Source: Myxococcales bacterium (GTDB taxonomy: Bacteria; Myxococcota_A; Polyangia; Fen-1088). Taken from it: a stretch of 64,000 nucleotides of DNA. The stretch's first letter is position 1; the number at the start of each line of letters is the position of its first letter. The stretch covers positions 62,001-126,000 of the forward strand of contig JAGTJU010000004.1 of the NCBI GenBank assembly GCA_022184915.1. Direction: 5' to 3'. The notes under the pieces were generated by a model. That model was not told the origin of the DNA, made no database searches, and worked only from the letters and a program-made list of their open reading frames with translations. Positions 54,860 through 63,788 of the stretch are shown here, one piece after another. A program made the position numbers and the translations under genes.

Positions 54860-56641
54860 ATGAAGTTTCTTTGCGAGCGCTGCGGGACCCGTTACTCGAT
54901 CGCTGACGAGAAGGTCCGGCAGAAGATTTTGAAGATCCGTTGCAAGTCGTGTGACAACGTGATCACGCTGCGCGACACTGCCGTCGAAGCGGGCGAGTCC
55001 GCCCCTGCGGCCACGGCTTCCATCTCGCAGGTGGTGACGAGACCGCCCGTGGCGCCCCCGGCCCCCGTACGAACGGGTGTGCCCGCGCTACCCGCCGCAC
55101 GGCTGGTTGCCGAACCGGTCGAATGGCATCTTGCGGTGGATGGGCAGCAGACGGGACCTTTTTCCCGCTCGCAGCTGGCGTCCAAAGTGGTCACCCAGAG
55201 AGCGGACGCCGAGGTGTACATCTGGAAGGACGGCCTCGATGGGTGGAAGGACCCGGAGCAGGTGCCCGAGATTGCGCGCGCCGTGCAGGCCGTGCGGTCC
55301 GGGCGCTCCCTGCCACCTCCGCCCCGACCTCCGGCGGCGCCACCTCCGCCCCGTCCCCTTTCGTCATTGGCGAAAGGCGCGGGCCCCTTGCGAAGCGTGT
55401 CAGGACGGGGGGGATCGGGCGGTCCCGCCGTGGGCGCGGCCGTCGCGAGTCTCTCCGACCACGTGGCTGGCTTCGACGAGGGTGAAGCTACGCAGGTCCA
55501 GCCCCTGTCGGCGGCGCTGGCTGCCGACCTGGCGAGAGGCGACAAGCTGCCTGAGGCCGATGCGGGGAGCGCCGACCTCGAGGATGACAGTGACAAAACC
55601 CCGGTGGCGCATCTCTCCTCCGTGTCCTCGGCGGCGGGGCTCGAAAGGGCCAACGGTCTCAATGGGCACGGTGGGCTTCACGGTGCCATGAACGGGCATC
55701 ACGAGGCCGGCCGTGCCCCGGCCGAGGCTGCGGCTCACGGTCATGCCTCGCCCTTTTTCCCACCGCCGGTCGCCGCCGATGACGCCGACGATGGGGGCCC
55801 TGCGGCGCGTGCGCCCGCCCCGGACCAGTCGATGGGTGCCGAGTCGGGCCTGTCGCAGGTCATGGGGCTTGGTGGCCGCGTTTCGCGCAACCCGGCTTTG
55901 AAGTACGTCGCCTTGGCGGCCGGTGTTCTCATTCTGGGCGCGGCGGTCGCCCTTGCGTTTTCGGGTGCGGGTGGCGGCGGCGCGGCTGTCACCAAACGGT
56001 CGGGTCCCGCCCCGTCCGAGAGTGCGACGAAGCGCTCACCGGAGGAGGCAGAAAAGGCCGCCGCCGAGGAAGCCCAGAAGTGGTTCGCCGAGGGGGAAGG
56101 CCAAGGGCAGGAAGCCACCGAGGCGCACAAGGTGGCCCACATCGGCGGGGGGCCCGACCCACGCGCGGTCAAGCGTCCGGCCCCTGGCAGCAAGGCCACG
56201 GGTGGGAGCGATCCCACGGCGCCGCCTCCGTTGGCGCCTCCGCCTGCTGGCGCTCAAGAGGGAGCGCCGAACGCACCCGAAGAGCGCAAGGTCGACCTGG
56301 GCTTGAGCGAGCGTCGCGCGTTGGTGGCGAAGCGAGCTGCCGCCGCACCTCCCATCGATCAGTCGGCCATCCGCAACGTGGTCACCCGCAAGGAGAACCA
56401 GGATGCGGTCAAGCTTTGCTACAACCGCGTCCTGCGCCGCACGGGCAGCCGTACCGGTGGCCGCATCGAGGTCACCGTGACCATCGGGATCTCGGGTCGG
56501 GTCAAGGCCGTGGATCTGAAATCGCCCGCGACTCTCGACGCCGTTCACGACTGCTTGAAGACCTCCATCAACCGTTGGCGCTTCCCCGCGGGTGGCGAAG
56601 ACTACGAGACCGGCTTCACGTTGGTCTTGTCGGGCAGCTGA
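54860..56641 (+). CDS. GltJ/AgmX-like zinc-ribbon, GYF and TonB-C-type protein
   Basis: 593-residue inner-membrane protein. Residues 1-35 form an MJ0042-type zinc ribbon (Cys5, 8, 28, 31). Residues about 88-140 are a GYF_2 domain (WHLAVDGQQTGPFSRSQL...VYIWKDGLDGWKD). A long low-complexity Pro/Ala/Gly/His linker follows, then one transmembrane helix (about 347-370), an acidic/Pro-rich periplasmic stretch, and an AgmX/PglI-type TonB-C-like domain (about 498-593: AIRNVVTRKENQDAVKLCYNRVL...NRWRFPAGG). This is the architecture of GltJ of the Myxococcus gliding (Agl-Glt) machinery, where zinc ribbon and GYF act as a cytoplasmic switch. Other Glt genes are not in the window, so gliding is only one possibility. 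Confidence 0.85.
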   Translation: MKFLCERCGTRYSIADEKVRQKILKIRCKSCDNVITLRDTAVEAGESAPAATASISQVVTRPPVAPPAPVRTGVPALPAARLVAEPVEWHLAVDGQQTGPFSRSQLASKVVTQRADAEVYIWKDGLDGWKDPEQVPEIARAVQAVRSGRSLPPPPRPPAAPPPPRPLSSLAKGAGPLRSVSGRGGSGGPAVGAAVASLSDHVAGFDEGEATQVQPLSAALAADLARGDKLPEADAGSADLEDDSDKTPVAHLSSVSSAAGLERANGLNGHGGLHGAMNGHHEAGRAPAEAAAHGHASPFFPPPVAADDADDGGPAARAPAPDQSMGAESGLSQVMGLGGRVSRNPALKYVALAAGVLILGAAVALAFSGAGGGGAAVTKRSGPAPSESATKRSPEEAEKAAAEEAQKWFAEGEGQGQEATEAHKVAHIGGGPDPRAVKRPAPGSKATGGSDPTAPPPLAPPPAGAQEGAPNAPEERKVDLGLSERRALVAKRAAAAPPIDQSAIRNVVTRKENQDAVKLCYNRVLRRTGSRTGGRIEVTVTIGISGRVKAVDLKSPATLDAVHDCLKTSINRWRFPAGGEDYETGFTLVLSGS

Positions 56642-56677
56642 CGCTGCGGGGCCGACCGGGGCCACCGCGGCACCAGC

Positions 56678-56710
56678 GGCAGCCTCGCGCGGTAAACCCC
56701 CGAGGCTGCC
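56678..56710. terminator. Hairpin between convergent genes
   Basis: Ten-base-pair stem GGCAGCCTCG/CGAGGCTGCC (56678-56687 with 56701-56710) between two converging stops. No T-run follows on either strand, so it is a probable bidirectional terminator of the GC-rich type. Confidence 0.5.
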
Positions 56711-56717
56711 CTCCAGC

Positions 56718-57698
56718 CTACTGGATGACCTGCACCCGGGTGAGGCCCCGGCCCCAGCCAATGCCGAGGGACAACGCCACGGTGGGGGCCCAGGCCGTAT
56801 CCCGTTCGACAGAGTCGAAGGCGAAGCGGTCGACCAAATAAAAGGGCAAAGAGACATCGAGCTGCGTGAACATGCGGATGGAGCTGGCGCGGAGAAATTC
56901 GTAGCCGGCGGTGAGTTCACCCTGGAGGCCGCTGCCCGTGTAGTCGTCGCCCAGATCGCTCACGAGCACCGTGGCGCCCCAGCCCACGCCCGCACCGACG
57001 TAGCTCGAGCCGTTGGCGAGGGGGTTGAGGAAGTAGTGACCCATCAGCTTGATCCACGAGCCGGATACGCCGCCGTCCCCATCGCCGTTGCCCTGATCCA
57101 GGACGAAGTTCAGGAAAGAAAAATCCACCGCGATTTGGTCGAGCTCGTAGCGGTAGCCGAAGCCGAAGGCCGGCCCTGACGTGGAGCCGGTGCCGAGGCT
57201 GGCCCCGTAGCCCAGGCGCGCGTACCAGACCGAGTCGGCCTCGATACGCCGGGGCGCGACCTGGGCGGCCGTGACGTTGTGCCGGGTAACGGCCGGGCTG
57301 AGCGGCGAGACGGGGGCCCCCGTGGTCAGGCTGCGCACGAGCTGGTCATAGACGGCGGGCAGCTCTTCCAGGCGGCTTGCCTGTCCTTGGCGGTTCCCGA
57401 GCGGTCCCTGTAAAAAGACGTTCACCGACTGGCCAAGGCCTACGTGATACACGCTGTAGCTCTCGGTGCAGTTGGGGCCGAGCGGGGCGCCCAGGTTGCG
57501 AAAGGTTTGCTCGAGCATGAGCTCGGCACCCCGACGGTCAGCTTCGGCGAGCGTGTCCTTGCTGGCGTCGATCTGGACGCAGACGTCGGCCTGCACGAGG
57601 CCTGGCGCGGAGGTGAGGACCGCAGTGAGAGCGAAGAGGAGTGGGCGGCGGGGGGCGGGGCGTGGGCCACGAACGGAAGCGGGCGTGAGGGACTGCAT
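56718..57698 (-). CDS. Exported protein with outer-membrane barrel-like C-terminus
   Basis: 326 residues, family unknown. Signal peptide 1-38 (PRRPLLFALTAVLTSAPGLVQA). Residues 39-150 form a periplasmic domain with three Cys (VCVQIDASKDTL..., GPNCTES...). Residues about 160-326 show successive amphipathic strands with Gly/aromatic pattern (VWYARLGYGASLG, FGFGYRYELDQIAVDFSFLNF, SYVGAGVGWGATVLV, IRMFTQLDVSLPFYLVDRFAF, PTVALSLGIGWGRGL), as in 8-strand outer-membrane beta-barrels. The ATG before the signal peptide is chosen; the frame is open upstream. Divergent from the radical-SAM gene. Confidence 0.72.
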   Translation of the reverse strand: MQSLTPASVRGPRPAPRRPLLFALTAVLTSAPGLVQADVCVQIDASKDTLAEADRRGAELMLEQTFRNLGAPLGPNCTESYSVYHVGLGQSVNVFLQGPLGNRQGQASRLEELPAVYDQLVRSLTTGAPVSPLSPAVTRHNVTAAQVAPRRIEADSVWYARLGYGASLGTGSTSGPAFGFGYRYELDQIAVDFSFLNFVLDQGNGDGDGGVSGSWIKLMGHYFLNPLANGSSYVGAGVGWGATVLVSDLGDDYTGSGLQGELTAGYEFLRASSIRMFTQLDVSLPFYLVDRFAFDSVERDTAWAPTVALSLGIGWGRGLTRVQVIQ

Positions 57699-57877
57699 GG
57701 CGGTCGCTATAGCAAGCCGAGGGCCAGAGACAGGCAGGCCCGGACGGCCTCCCGCCATCGTCGGGGCTCGGGCGCGGCCCGGCTCCGTTTCCGCATGATT
57801 CAGCGGGAAATGCGCAGGTCGGATGCACAGGGGTTCGGGGTGACCCGCGACCTTCGGCGGGGCGTGGGTGTTCACAT

Positions 57878-57895
57878 CCTGACATTCACGTCAGG
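57878..57895. promoter_or_regulatory. Palindrome in divergent promoter region
   Basis: CCTGAC-N6-GTCAGG, a perfect 6-bp inverted repeat with a 6-base spacer, 63 bases before the radical-SAM ATG and between two divergent starts. Possible operator; no regulator is adjacent. Confidence 0.35.
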
Positions 57896-57958
57896 GTTCG
57901 GACGCCGGGCACGGTCCCTCACCGAGCGGAACGGCCGGCCTTGCTACACTCGAGCCCC

Positions 57959-60811
57959 ATGCCCAGCACCCGCCACCCCTACGCCGACTTCCTGGCCGAC
58001 GTGGCCAAGCCCACGCGCTACATCGGAGGCGAGTACCACGCGGTGGTGAAGGACCCGGGTACGGTCAAGGCCCGCGTCTGCCTGGCCTTTCCCGACGTCT
58101 ACGACATCGGCATGTCTCACCTGGGCACGAAGATCCTGTACAGCGTGCTCAACAAACACCCCGACATCGCCTGCGAGCGGGTGTTCGCGCCCTGGGTCGA
58201 TCTCGAAGCCGAGCTGCGCACGCGCGGGCTGCCGCTCGTCACGTTGGAGTCCACGGAGCCCCTCGCGCGCTTCGACGTCATCGGGTTTTCCCTGCAGTAC
58301 GAGCTGACCTATACCAACGTGCTCAACATCCTGGATCTTTCGGGGTTGCCGTTGCGGTCGTCCGACCGGGGGGACGAGGCCCCCCTGGTGATCGCGGGCG
58401 GCCCCACGGCCACGCACCCTGAACCGCTGGCCCCCTTCATCGATGCGTTTTTCATCGGTGAGGCCGAGGAGAAGCTGCCCGGGCTCTGTTTGGCGTTCGC
58501 CGAGCTGCGCGCGGCGGGCGTGCCGCGCCGGGAGCGGTTGGTGCGCTTGGCGGCCGCGTACCCGCTCTATGTGCCCGAGCTTTACACGACGGTGGTCGAA
58601 CCCGAGGTGGGCTTCGTGGTGGTGGGGCCGCCCGTGGAGGACCGGGTGCCTGCGCGCCCGCGCCGCGTGTGGGTGGACGACATCAACCGCTTTCCTTTTC
58701 CCGACGACAGCCCGCTGCCTTACGCCGAGGCCATCTTCGATCGCATGGCCGTGGAGATCGCGCGGGGGTGCACCGAAGGCTGTCGCTTTTGCCAGGCGGG
58801 CATGATCTATCGACCCGTGCGCGAGCGCGATCCCGTGCAGGTGCTCGACGCGCTCGTCGAGGGCGTGCGCAAAGGGGGCTATGACGAGACGTCGCTCACG
58901 TGCCTGTCGACGGCTGACTATTCGTGTGTGACGCCGCTCGTGAAGGCGGCCATGGCGAAGCTGCGCGACGAGAAGGTGACGCTGTCGGTGTCGTCGCTGC
59001 GGGCCTATGGCCTCAACGACGATCTCTTGGGTGAAATGGCCACGATGAAGGCGCAGGGGCTCACGTTTGCGCCCGAGGCCGGTACTCAGCGCATGCGCGA
59101 CGTGATCACGAAGAACGTGACCGAAGACGACATTACGACCTCTGCCCACCGCGTGTTCGCGCGCGGGTATCAGCGCATGAAGCTTTACTTCATGATCGGC
59201 CTGCCCACCGAGCAGGACGAGGACGTGCAGGGCATCATCGAAACCGCGGCGCGGGTGCGGGAGGTGGGCCGCCAGTATCTGCGCGCGGCGCAGGTGACGG
59301 CTTCGGTCAGCACGCACGTGCCGAAGCCTCACACCCCGTTTCAGTGGGTGGCCATGGACACCGAGATCGAAACGGCGCGCAAGCAGGCCCTGCTTGCCGA
59401 GACGGCCAAGCGCTTGAAGGTGGACCTCAAGGTGCACGAGAATCACCAGTCTCACCTCGAGGGCATCTTCTCGCGCGGCGATCGCCGCGTGGCCGAGGTC
59501 CTCGAGGCCGCCTTTCGGTTGGGCTGTCGCTTCGATGGGTGGGAAGACCAGCTACGGCTCGAGCTATGGGACCAGGCGATCGAGGCCTGTATGCAGCGGG
59601 ATCCGTCGTTGGACGTGGGGCGCTATCTCGGCACCATTCCGGTCACGGCGCGCCTGCCCTGGGATCACATCGACATCGCGTTGGCCCCGGACTTTCTGCT
59701 CAAAGAGTACCGAAAAGCCCTCAAGGATCGCCTCTCGCCCCCCTGTGGCAAGCCGTTCGCGCAGCTGCTTCACCACACGAACGTGGCCGCGGCCGAGGGT
59801 GGACTCACGAAGGACAAGCTGGTCTGTTACCACTGTGGCGTGGCCTGTGATTTGGGCCAGATGAAGGAGGAGAGACTCTATTTCCTGAGGCGGATGAACG
59901 CCTGGACGCCGCCCGCGCTGGCCTCGGCATCGGCGCCTGTGCAAGAGCCGTCGTCTCTCGAGAGCCTGACCCCCGTGAAGAAGGCGTCGCAGCCACCGAC
60001 CCGTTTTGCGCAGTCACTCACGCAGCACCGCTACCGGGTGCGCTACACGAAGACCGGGAGACTCGTGTATCTGTCGCACCTCGACCTGGTCAGGCACCTG
60101 CCTCGCACGTTCCGCAGAGCGGGGCTCGATCTGTTTTACACGGCGGGCTTTCGTCCGCGTCCCGAGATCTCCTTCGGCCCGGCGTTGGGCCTGGGTGTGC
60201 CGTCGCTCGGTGAGGTGCTCGACGTGAGCCTCACCGAGCCGGTGCCGCCCCAGGTGGTGAAGCAGCGCTTGGGGCAGGTGAGTCTCGAAGGGGTGACCGT
60301 GACGGACGTGGTGGCGCTTTCGGCCTCCGATCGCGGTCTTGGCAAGGTGATCCGGAGGGCGTCTTACGCGTGCGTGGTGCCCACGGCGGCGTGGGTGGAC
60401 GAGGTCGTGGCGCGCTTTGCGCAGGAGGGCGAGCTTGCCTGTGTGCGCGAAGGCAAACACGGGGTGGGCCGCCGGGTCGACGTGCGGCAGACCTTGCGCG
60501 GGGTGAGAGCCGCCGAGGCGGGGACGCGGCAGACGCTGGCCCAGATCCTGGACGGTGACGTGCCCGCGGCGTTCACCTTCGTGGTGGAGACGCGGGCCGA
60601 GGGGCACGCGCGGCCGAGCGAGGTGGCCGCGGCCTTGCTGGGCGCCGAGCGCGCGGCGGGGCTCACGCTCGTGCGTTTGGCGCTCATGGGGGAAGGCGCC
60701 GCGGGGCAGGACGTGGACGTGCTCGACCTCGCGGCGTTGACCGCGGCGGGGGGCACCGAGCCCGAAGCCGCGGCCCCGGCAGAGGCCGTGATAGAACCCC
60801 CCTTGGCGTGA
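57959..60811 (+). CDS. Fused radical-SAM protein (TIGR03960 + TIGR03936/DUF2344)
   Basis: 950 residues. The N-terminal B12-binding-like region (about 1-230) precedes a radical SAM core with ARGCTEGCRFCQAGMIYRP, the CxxxCxxC ligands of the 4Fe-4S cluster, and GLTFAPEAGTQRMRDVI. A cysteine pair CYHCGVACDLG near 625 may bind metal. The C-terminal part (about 680-890: YRVRYTKTGRLVYLSHLDLVRHLPRTFRRAGL...FRPRPEISFGPALGLGV) is the DUF2344 partner, which in many bacteria is a separate gene. The reaction is not established; the family is often linked to ribosome or RNA genes. The stop overlaps the ABC ATPase start by GTGA. The ATG just before the conserved start is used. Confidence 0.85.
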   Translation: MPSTRHPYADFLADVAKPTRYIGGEYHAVVKDPGTVKARVCLAFPDVYDIGMSHLGTKILYSVLNKHPDIACERVFAPWVDLEAELRTRGLPLVTLESTEPLARFDVIGFSLQYELTYTNVLNILDLSGLPLRSSDRGDEAPLVIAGGPTATHPEPLAPFIDAFFIGEAEEKLPGLCLAFAELRAAGVPRRERLVRLAAAYPLYVPELYTTVVEPEVGFVVVGPPVEDRVPARPRRVWVDDINRFPFPDDSPLPYAEAIFDRMAVEIARGCTEGCRFCQAGMIYRPVRERDPVQVLDALVEGVRKGGYDETSLTCLSTADYSCVTPLVKAAMAKLRDEKVTLSVSSLRAYGLNDDLLGEMATMKAQGLTFAPEAGTQRMRDVITKNVTEDDITTSAHRVFARGYQRMKLYFMIGLPTEQDEDVQGIIETAARVREVGRQYLRAAQVTASVSTHVPKPHTPFQWVAMDTEIETARKQALLAETAKRLKVDLKVHENHQSHLEGIFSRGDRRVAEVLEAAFRLGCRFDGWEDQLRLELWDQAIEACMQRDPSLDVGRYLGTIPVTARLPWDHIDIALAPDFLLKEYRKALKDRLSPPCGKPFAQLLHHTNVAAAEGGLTKDKLVCYHCGVACDLGQMKEERLYFLRRMNAWTPPALASASAPVQEPSSLESLTPVKKASQPPTRFAQSLTQHRYRVRYTKTGRLVYLSHLDLVRHLPRTFRRAGLDLFYTAGFRPRPEISFGPALGLGVPSLGEVLDVSLTEPVPPQVVKQRLGQVSLEGVTVTDVVALSASDRGLGKVIRRASYACVVPTAAWVDEVVARFAQEGELACVREGKHGVGRRVDVRQTLRGVRAAEAGTRQTLAQILDGDVPAAFTFVVETRAEGHARPSEVAAALLGAERAAGLTLVRLALMGEGAAGQDVDVLDLAALTAAGGTEPEAAAPAEAVIEPPLA

Positions 60812-61533
60812 TCGAAACCCTCTGCCTGACCAAACGCTACGGCGACAAGATCGCGCTCGACGAGCTCTCGTTGGAGGTCCGCGCGGGGGAGGTCATGGGG
60901 TTTTTGGGCCCGAATGGCTCGGGCAAGACCACCACGATCCGCTTGCTCATGGGCCTTCTGCGGCCCACGAGCGGTCAGGCGCGGATCTTGGGCCAGGATT
61001 GTCACGCCGATGCGGTGGCGCTCAAGCGGCACGTGGGTTATTTGCCGGATGAGCCGTTCCTTTACCCTTACCTCACCGGGCTCGAGTTTCTCGAGATGGT
61101 GGCAGGGCTGCACGGATTTTCGGGCCTCCGCGCGCGCCAAGCGGCGCGTGACTTTGGGGAACGCTTCGTGGGCGCCGAGGTGGGACAGTTGTGTTTGACG
61201 TTCTCGCACGGCACGAAAAAACGCGTGGCCTTGGCTGCCGCGCTGATGCACGACCCACGCGTGCTGATCCTCGACGAGCCCACCAATGGTCTCGACCCGG
61301 TGGCCGCACGCCAGATGAAGGATCTCGTGGCGTCGTTGGCCCGTGACGGCAAAACGATTTTTTTGTCCACGCACCTCTTGGAGACCGCCGAACGTCTCTG
61401 TCACCGCGTGGCGATCATCCGGGCGGGGCGGCTCGTGGTGGTGGACGAGCCGGCCGCGCTCCGGCGGCTGCATGGCGCCGCAGGTGAGACGTCGCTCGAG
61501 GACGTGTTCTTGGCGCTGACCGCGCGGACATGA
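60808..61533 (+). CDS. ABC transporter ATP-binding protein
   Basis: 241-residue ABC ATPase of the CcmA/NatA-like exporter class. Walker A GPNGSGKTT (near residues 34-42), Q-loop YLPDEP, signature region LTFSHGTKKRVALAAAL (a variant of LSGGQ), Walker B VLILDEPTNGLDP and H-loop STHLLE are all present, so it should hydrolyse ATP. GTG start overlaps the radical-SAM stop. Its stop overlaps the permease start as ATGA, so the two form one transporter unit. Substrate unknown. Confidence 0.92.
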   Translation: MIETLCLTKRYGDKIALDELSLEVRAGEVMGFLGPNGSGKTTTIRLLMGLLRPTSGQARILGQDCHADAVALKRHVGYLPDEPFLYPYLTGLEFLEMVAGLHGFSGLRARQAARDFGERFVGAEVGQLCLTFSHGTKKRVALAAALMHDPRVLILDEPTNGLDPVAARQMKDLVASLARDGKTIFLSTHLLETAERLCHRVAIIRAGRLVVVDEPAALRRLHGAAGETSLEDVFLALTART

Positions 61534-63653
61534 GGAGGGCGGAGGCGGTGTCCCCTTGGCGTGTGGCGGCGCTGCTGGTGCGCTTTCGGTTCCGCCATGG
61601 TCTGCACGCGTTTCGCCGGGGCGGGGCCTCGGGCAGCCGCTGGGTGAGCGTGCTCGCGCTCGGACTGCCCCTCGCCTACGTGGGACTTTTCGTCTCGGCC
61701 TTCCAGGTCGTGGCGGCACGGGCACCGTTTGCCGTGCAGGCTGCCACGCTGGCGCTCATGGCAGGCGGCCTGGTGCTCGCTAGCTTCGCCGCGAAGGTCA
61801 CCGGGGGGGACGCAATCCTGGCGGGCACACCGGAAAACGAGTTCTTCTTGTCCCGGCCCGTCGGCTTGCCGACCCTGGTCGTGGCGCGCGCGCTCGCCTC
61901 GGCCGTGCTCGACGTCTTTGGGTCCTTGTTCCTGGTGCCCTGGCTTGCGGCGGTGGCCCTGGTCTGGCGTTTGGGCGCGCCAGGGATCCTCGTCGCGGTG
62001 GCGCTGTCGTGGGCGATGCAGGTCACGCTCGGGGCCCTGGGGCAGGCCCTGGCGCTCTACGTGGTGGGGGCTTTGCCCCGGGGCAAAAGGCGGCTCGTGC
62101 AGACCGCGCTCGGCTTGTTCTCGGCAAGTGCGGTGGCGGCGCTCTGGCTCGTGGCCTCGTTCGTTCTGCGCCAGCCCGAACGCTTCGTCAGCCTCGTCAC
62201 GCCGTGGGCAGGGTTCGTCAATGCAGGTCCGCTGGGGTGGCTGGTCCTCCCGCTCACCTCCCTGGGGCAAGGCCAGGGCGTGCGTGCGTGCGTGGGGCTC
62301 GCGGGCCTTGTGGTTTTCGCCGCCGCCGCAGTGGCCGCCGCGGCTGGCCTTGCGGGCCGGGCCAGCCGCCGGGGGTGGGAGGATGCGGGCCTGCCTGTCT
62401 CGCATCCCCTGGCGCGCGACGTGTCCCGGCGCGGTCGCCCGCTGGGCGTGGCCGGCAAGGAGTTGCGTTCGCTCGTTCGCGATCGGACCCGGCTCGTGGC
62501 GCTCTTGGCCATGCCCGTGCTGTTCGTGGGGGTTCAGGTGTTCGGTGCGGCGGGAGCCGAGGTCTTTGCCGGCGACCCGAACCGGGTGGCGCTCCTTTCG
62601 TACTCGCTGGCTGCGTATCTGGCCACGCTGGGGCCGCTGGCGCACATGCAGGGCGAGCGCCGGGCGTTTTGGATCCTGCGCAGCGTACCGGTTCCCTTGT
62701 GGCGCCTCATGGCCGCCAAAGGGGTCGCCTGGAGCCTGTGGGTGGTGGGCGTGGGGGCCCTTTCTTTTTGGGCGACCTGGGCCTTGGCGCCGGTGGCCTC
62801 GATCTCGGTGGGTGGGCTCTGCTGGCTCTTTTTGCGTGTGGTCGTGGGCTGCGTGTTGGTGACGATGTTGGCCGTGGGCGTGGGGTGCAACGTCGCGGAT
62901 CTGTCGCTGGAGGGCAAAAGCGCGCTTTCCCCGGGCGCTGTGTACGTCTTCTTCTTCGTGGCGGGGCTCTTCAACCTGGCCCTGCTGCGCGAAGGTGAAG
63001 TGGCGTGGCGTACCCTGGGCCTTTACGTTGCGGCGGTGGCACTCGTGTTCTCGACGGGACTCTCGCGCGCGGCTTTGGCGATGGATCCCGAGCGCACGCG
63101 GGTGATCACGCCTGGAGACGGCGCTCTCGCGGCGATTTTGCTCTTCGCCGGAACGCAGCTCGTGACCTTTGCCCCCGTGGGCACCACCCGTGAGCTGCAG
63201 CTGGTTCAGGCCGGGTGGGCGGCGCTGCTGGCGCTCGGCATGGGCGCTCATGCCTTCGGGATCTGGAGACAGCGCGGGGCTGTCCGGGGGGAGGCGCCCG
63301 GCCTTGTCTCCCGGCTTTTGCGTGGGGCAGGCGCTTTCCTTGTGGGCACGGGGCTGCTTGCCGTTGCCCGGCGCGGTCTTGCCCCGGCTGCGCCCTCGGC
63401 TTTGGTCTTCGTGCTGGCCGAAGAGCTTGCCTTCCGGGCGCTGCTGCAGCGGGGTGTGCAAGAGGCCTTCGGGGCGCGCCCAGGGCGCGTCTTTGGTGCG
63501 GTCTTCGTGTCGGGCGTCGTGGGCAGCCTCGCGGCCGCCGCGCCTCTTTCGCCCTTCGGGATGGCTGTGCACTTCGTGGCGGCGGGCGTGTACGCCGCCT
63601 CGGGAAGTGTCTGGCCCGCGGTGCTCGTGCGGATGACGCTCGTCTTTCAGTGA
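61530..63653 (+). CDS. ABC permease fused to CPBP/CAAX protease-like domain
   Basis: 707 residues, very hydrophobic. The first about 560 residues have roughly 12 helices and resemble multi-span permeases paired with NatA-like ATPases (RFRHGLHAFRR..., GNELRSLVRDRTRLVALLAMPVLF-like cytosolic loop seen as VAGKELRSLVRDRTRL). The last about 110 residues (SALVFVLAEELAFRALLQRGVQEAF..., then MAVHFVAAGVYAASGSVWPAVLVRM) form a CPBP-type intramembrane protease module: EELAFR matches motif EExxxR and the later His is motif-like. The ATG overlaps the ATPase stop. The fusion suggests transported peptide substrates that are cleaved, which is inference. Confidence 0.82.
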   Translation: MRRAEAVSPWRVAALLVRFRFRHGLHAFRRGGASGSRWVSVLALGLPLAYVGLFVSAFQVVAARAPFAVQAATLALMAGGLVLASFAAKVTGGDAILAGTPENEFFLSRPVGLPTLVVARALASAVLDVFGSLFLVPWLAAVALVWRLGAPGILVAVALSWAMQVTLGALGQALALYVVGALPRGKRRLVQTALGLFSASAVAALWLVASFVLRQPERFVSLVTPWAGFVNAGPLGWLVLPLTSLGQGQGVRACVGLAGLVVFAAAAVAAAAGLAGRASRRGWEDAGLPVSHPLARDVSRRGRPLGVAGKELRSLVRDRTRLVALLAMPVLFVGVQVFGAAGAEVFAGDPNRVALLSYSLAAYLATLGPLAHMQGERRAFWILRSVPVPLWRLMAAKGVAWSLWVVGVGALSFWATWALAPVASISVGGLCWLFLRVVVGCVLVTMLAVGVGCNVADLSLEGKSALSPGAVYVFFFVAGLFNLALLREGEVAWRTLGLYVAAVALVFSTGLSRAALAMDPERTRVITPGDGALAAILLFAGTQLVTFAPVGTTRELQLVQAGWAALLALGMGAHAFGIWRQRGAVRGEAPGLVSRLLRGAGAFLVGTGLLAVARRGLAPAAPSALVFVLAEELAFRALLQRGVQEAFGARPGRVFGAVFVSGVVGSLAAAAPLSPFGMAVHFVAAGVYAASGSVWPAVLVRMTLVFQ

Positions 63654-63740
63654 CCCGTGCGTTCGGGGCCAGACCCAGGAGCGGCGTGGTGACCGCCGGA
63701 GCCGGACTGTATCCGCCGACCGAAGAGGTGTAAGGTACGG

Positions 63741-63756
63741 GCCCGCGGGCGTTTTT
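63741..63756 (+). terminator. GC palindrome followed by T-run
   Basis: GCCCGCGGGC (63741-63750) is self-complementary and followed by G and six T. It is about 90 bases after the permease stop and before the next lipoprotein gene; the stem has no proper loop, so termination is uncertain. Confidence 0.35.
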
Positions 63757-63788
63757 TACGCCCCATGTTCTTGAAAGGAGCCTTGGAG

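Noticed and set aside
61401-63572. 723-codon minus-strand frame inside the ABC permease gene
   Set aside because: His/Arg/Pro/Glu-rich shadow of a membrane-protein gene, no start signal or family.
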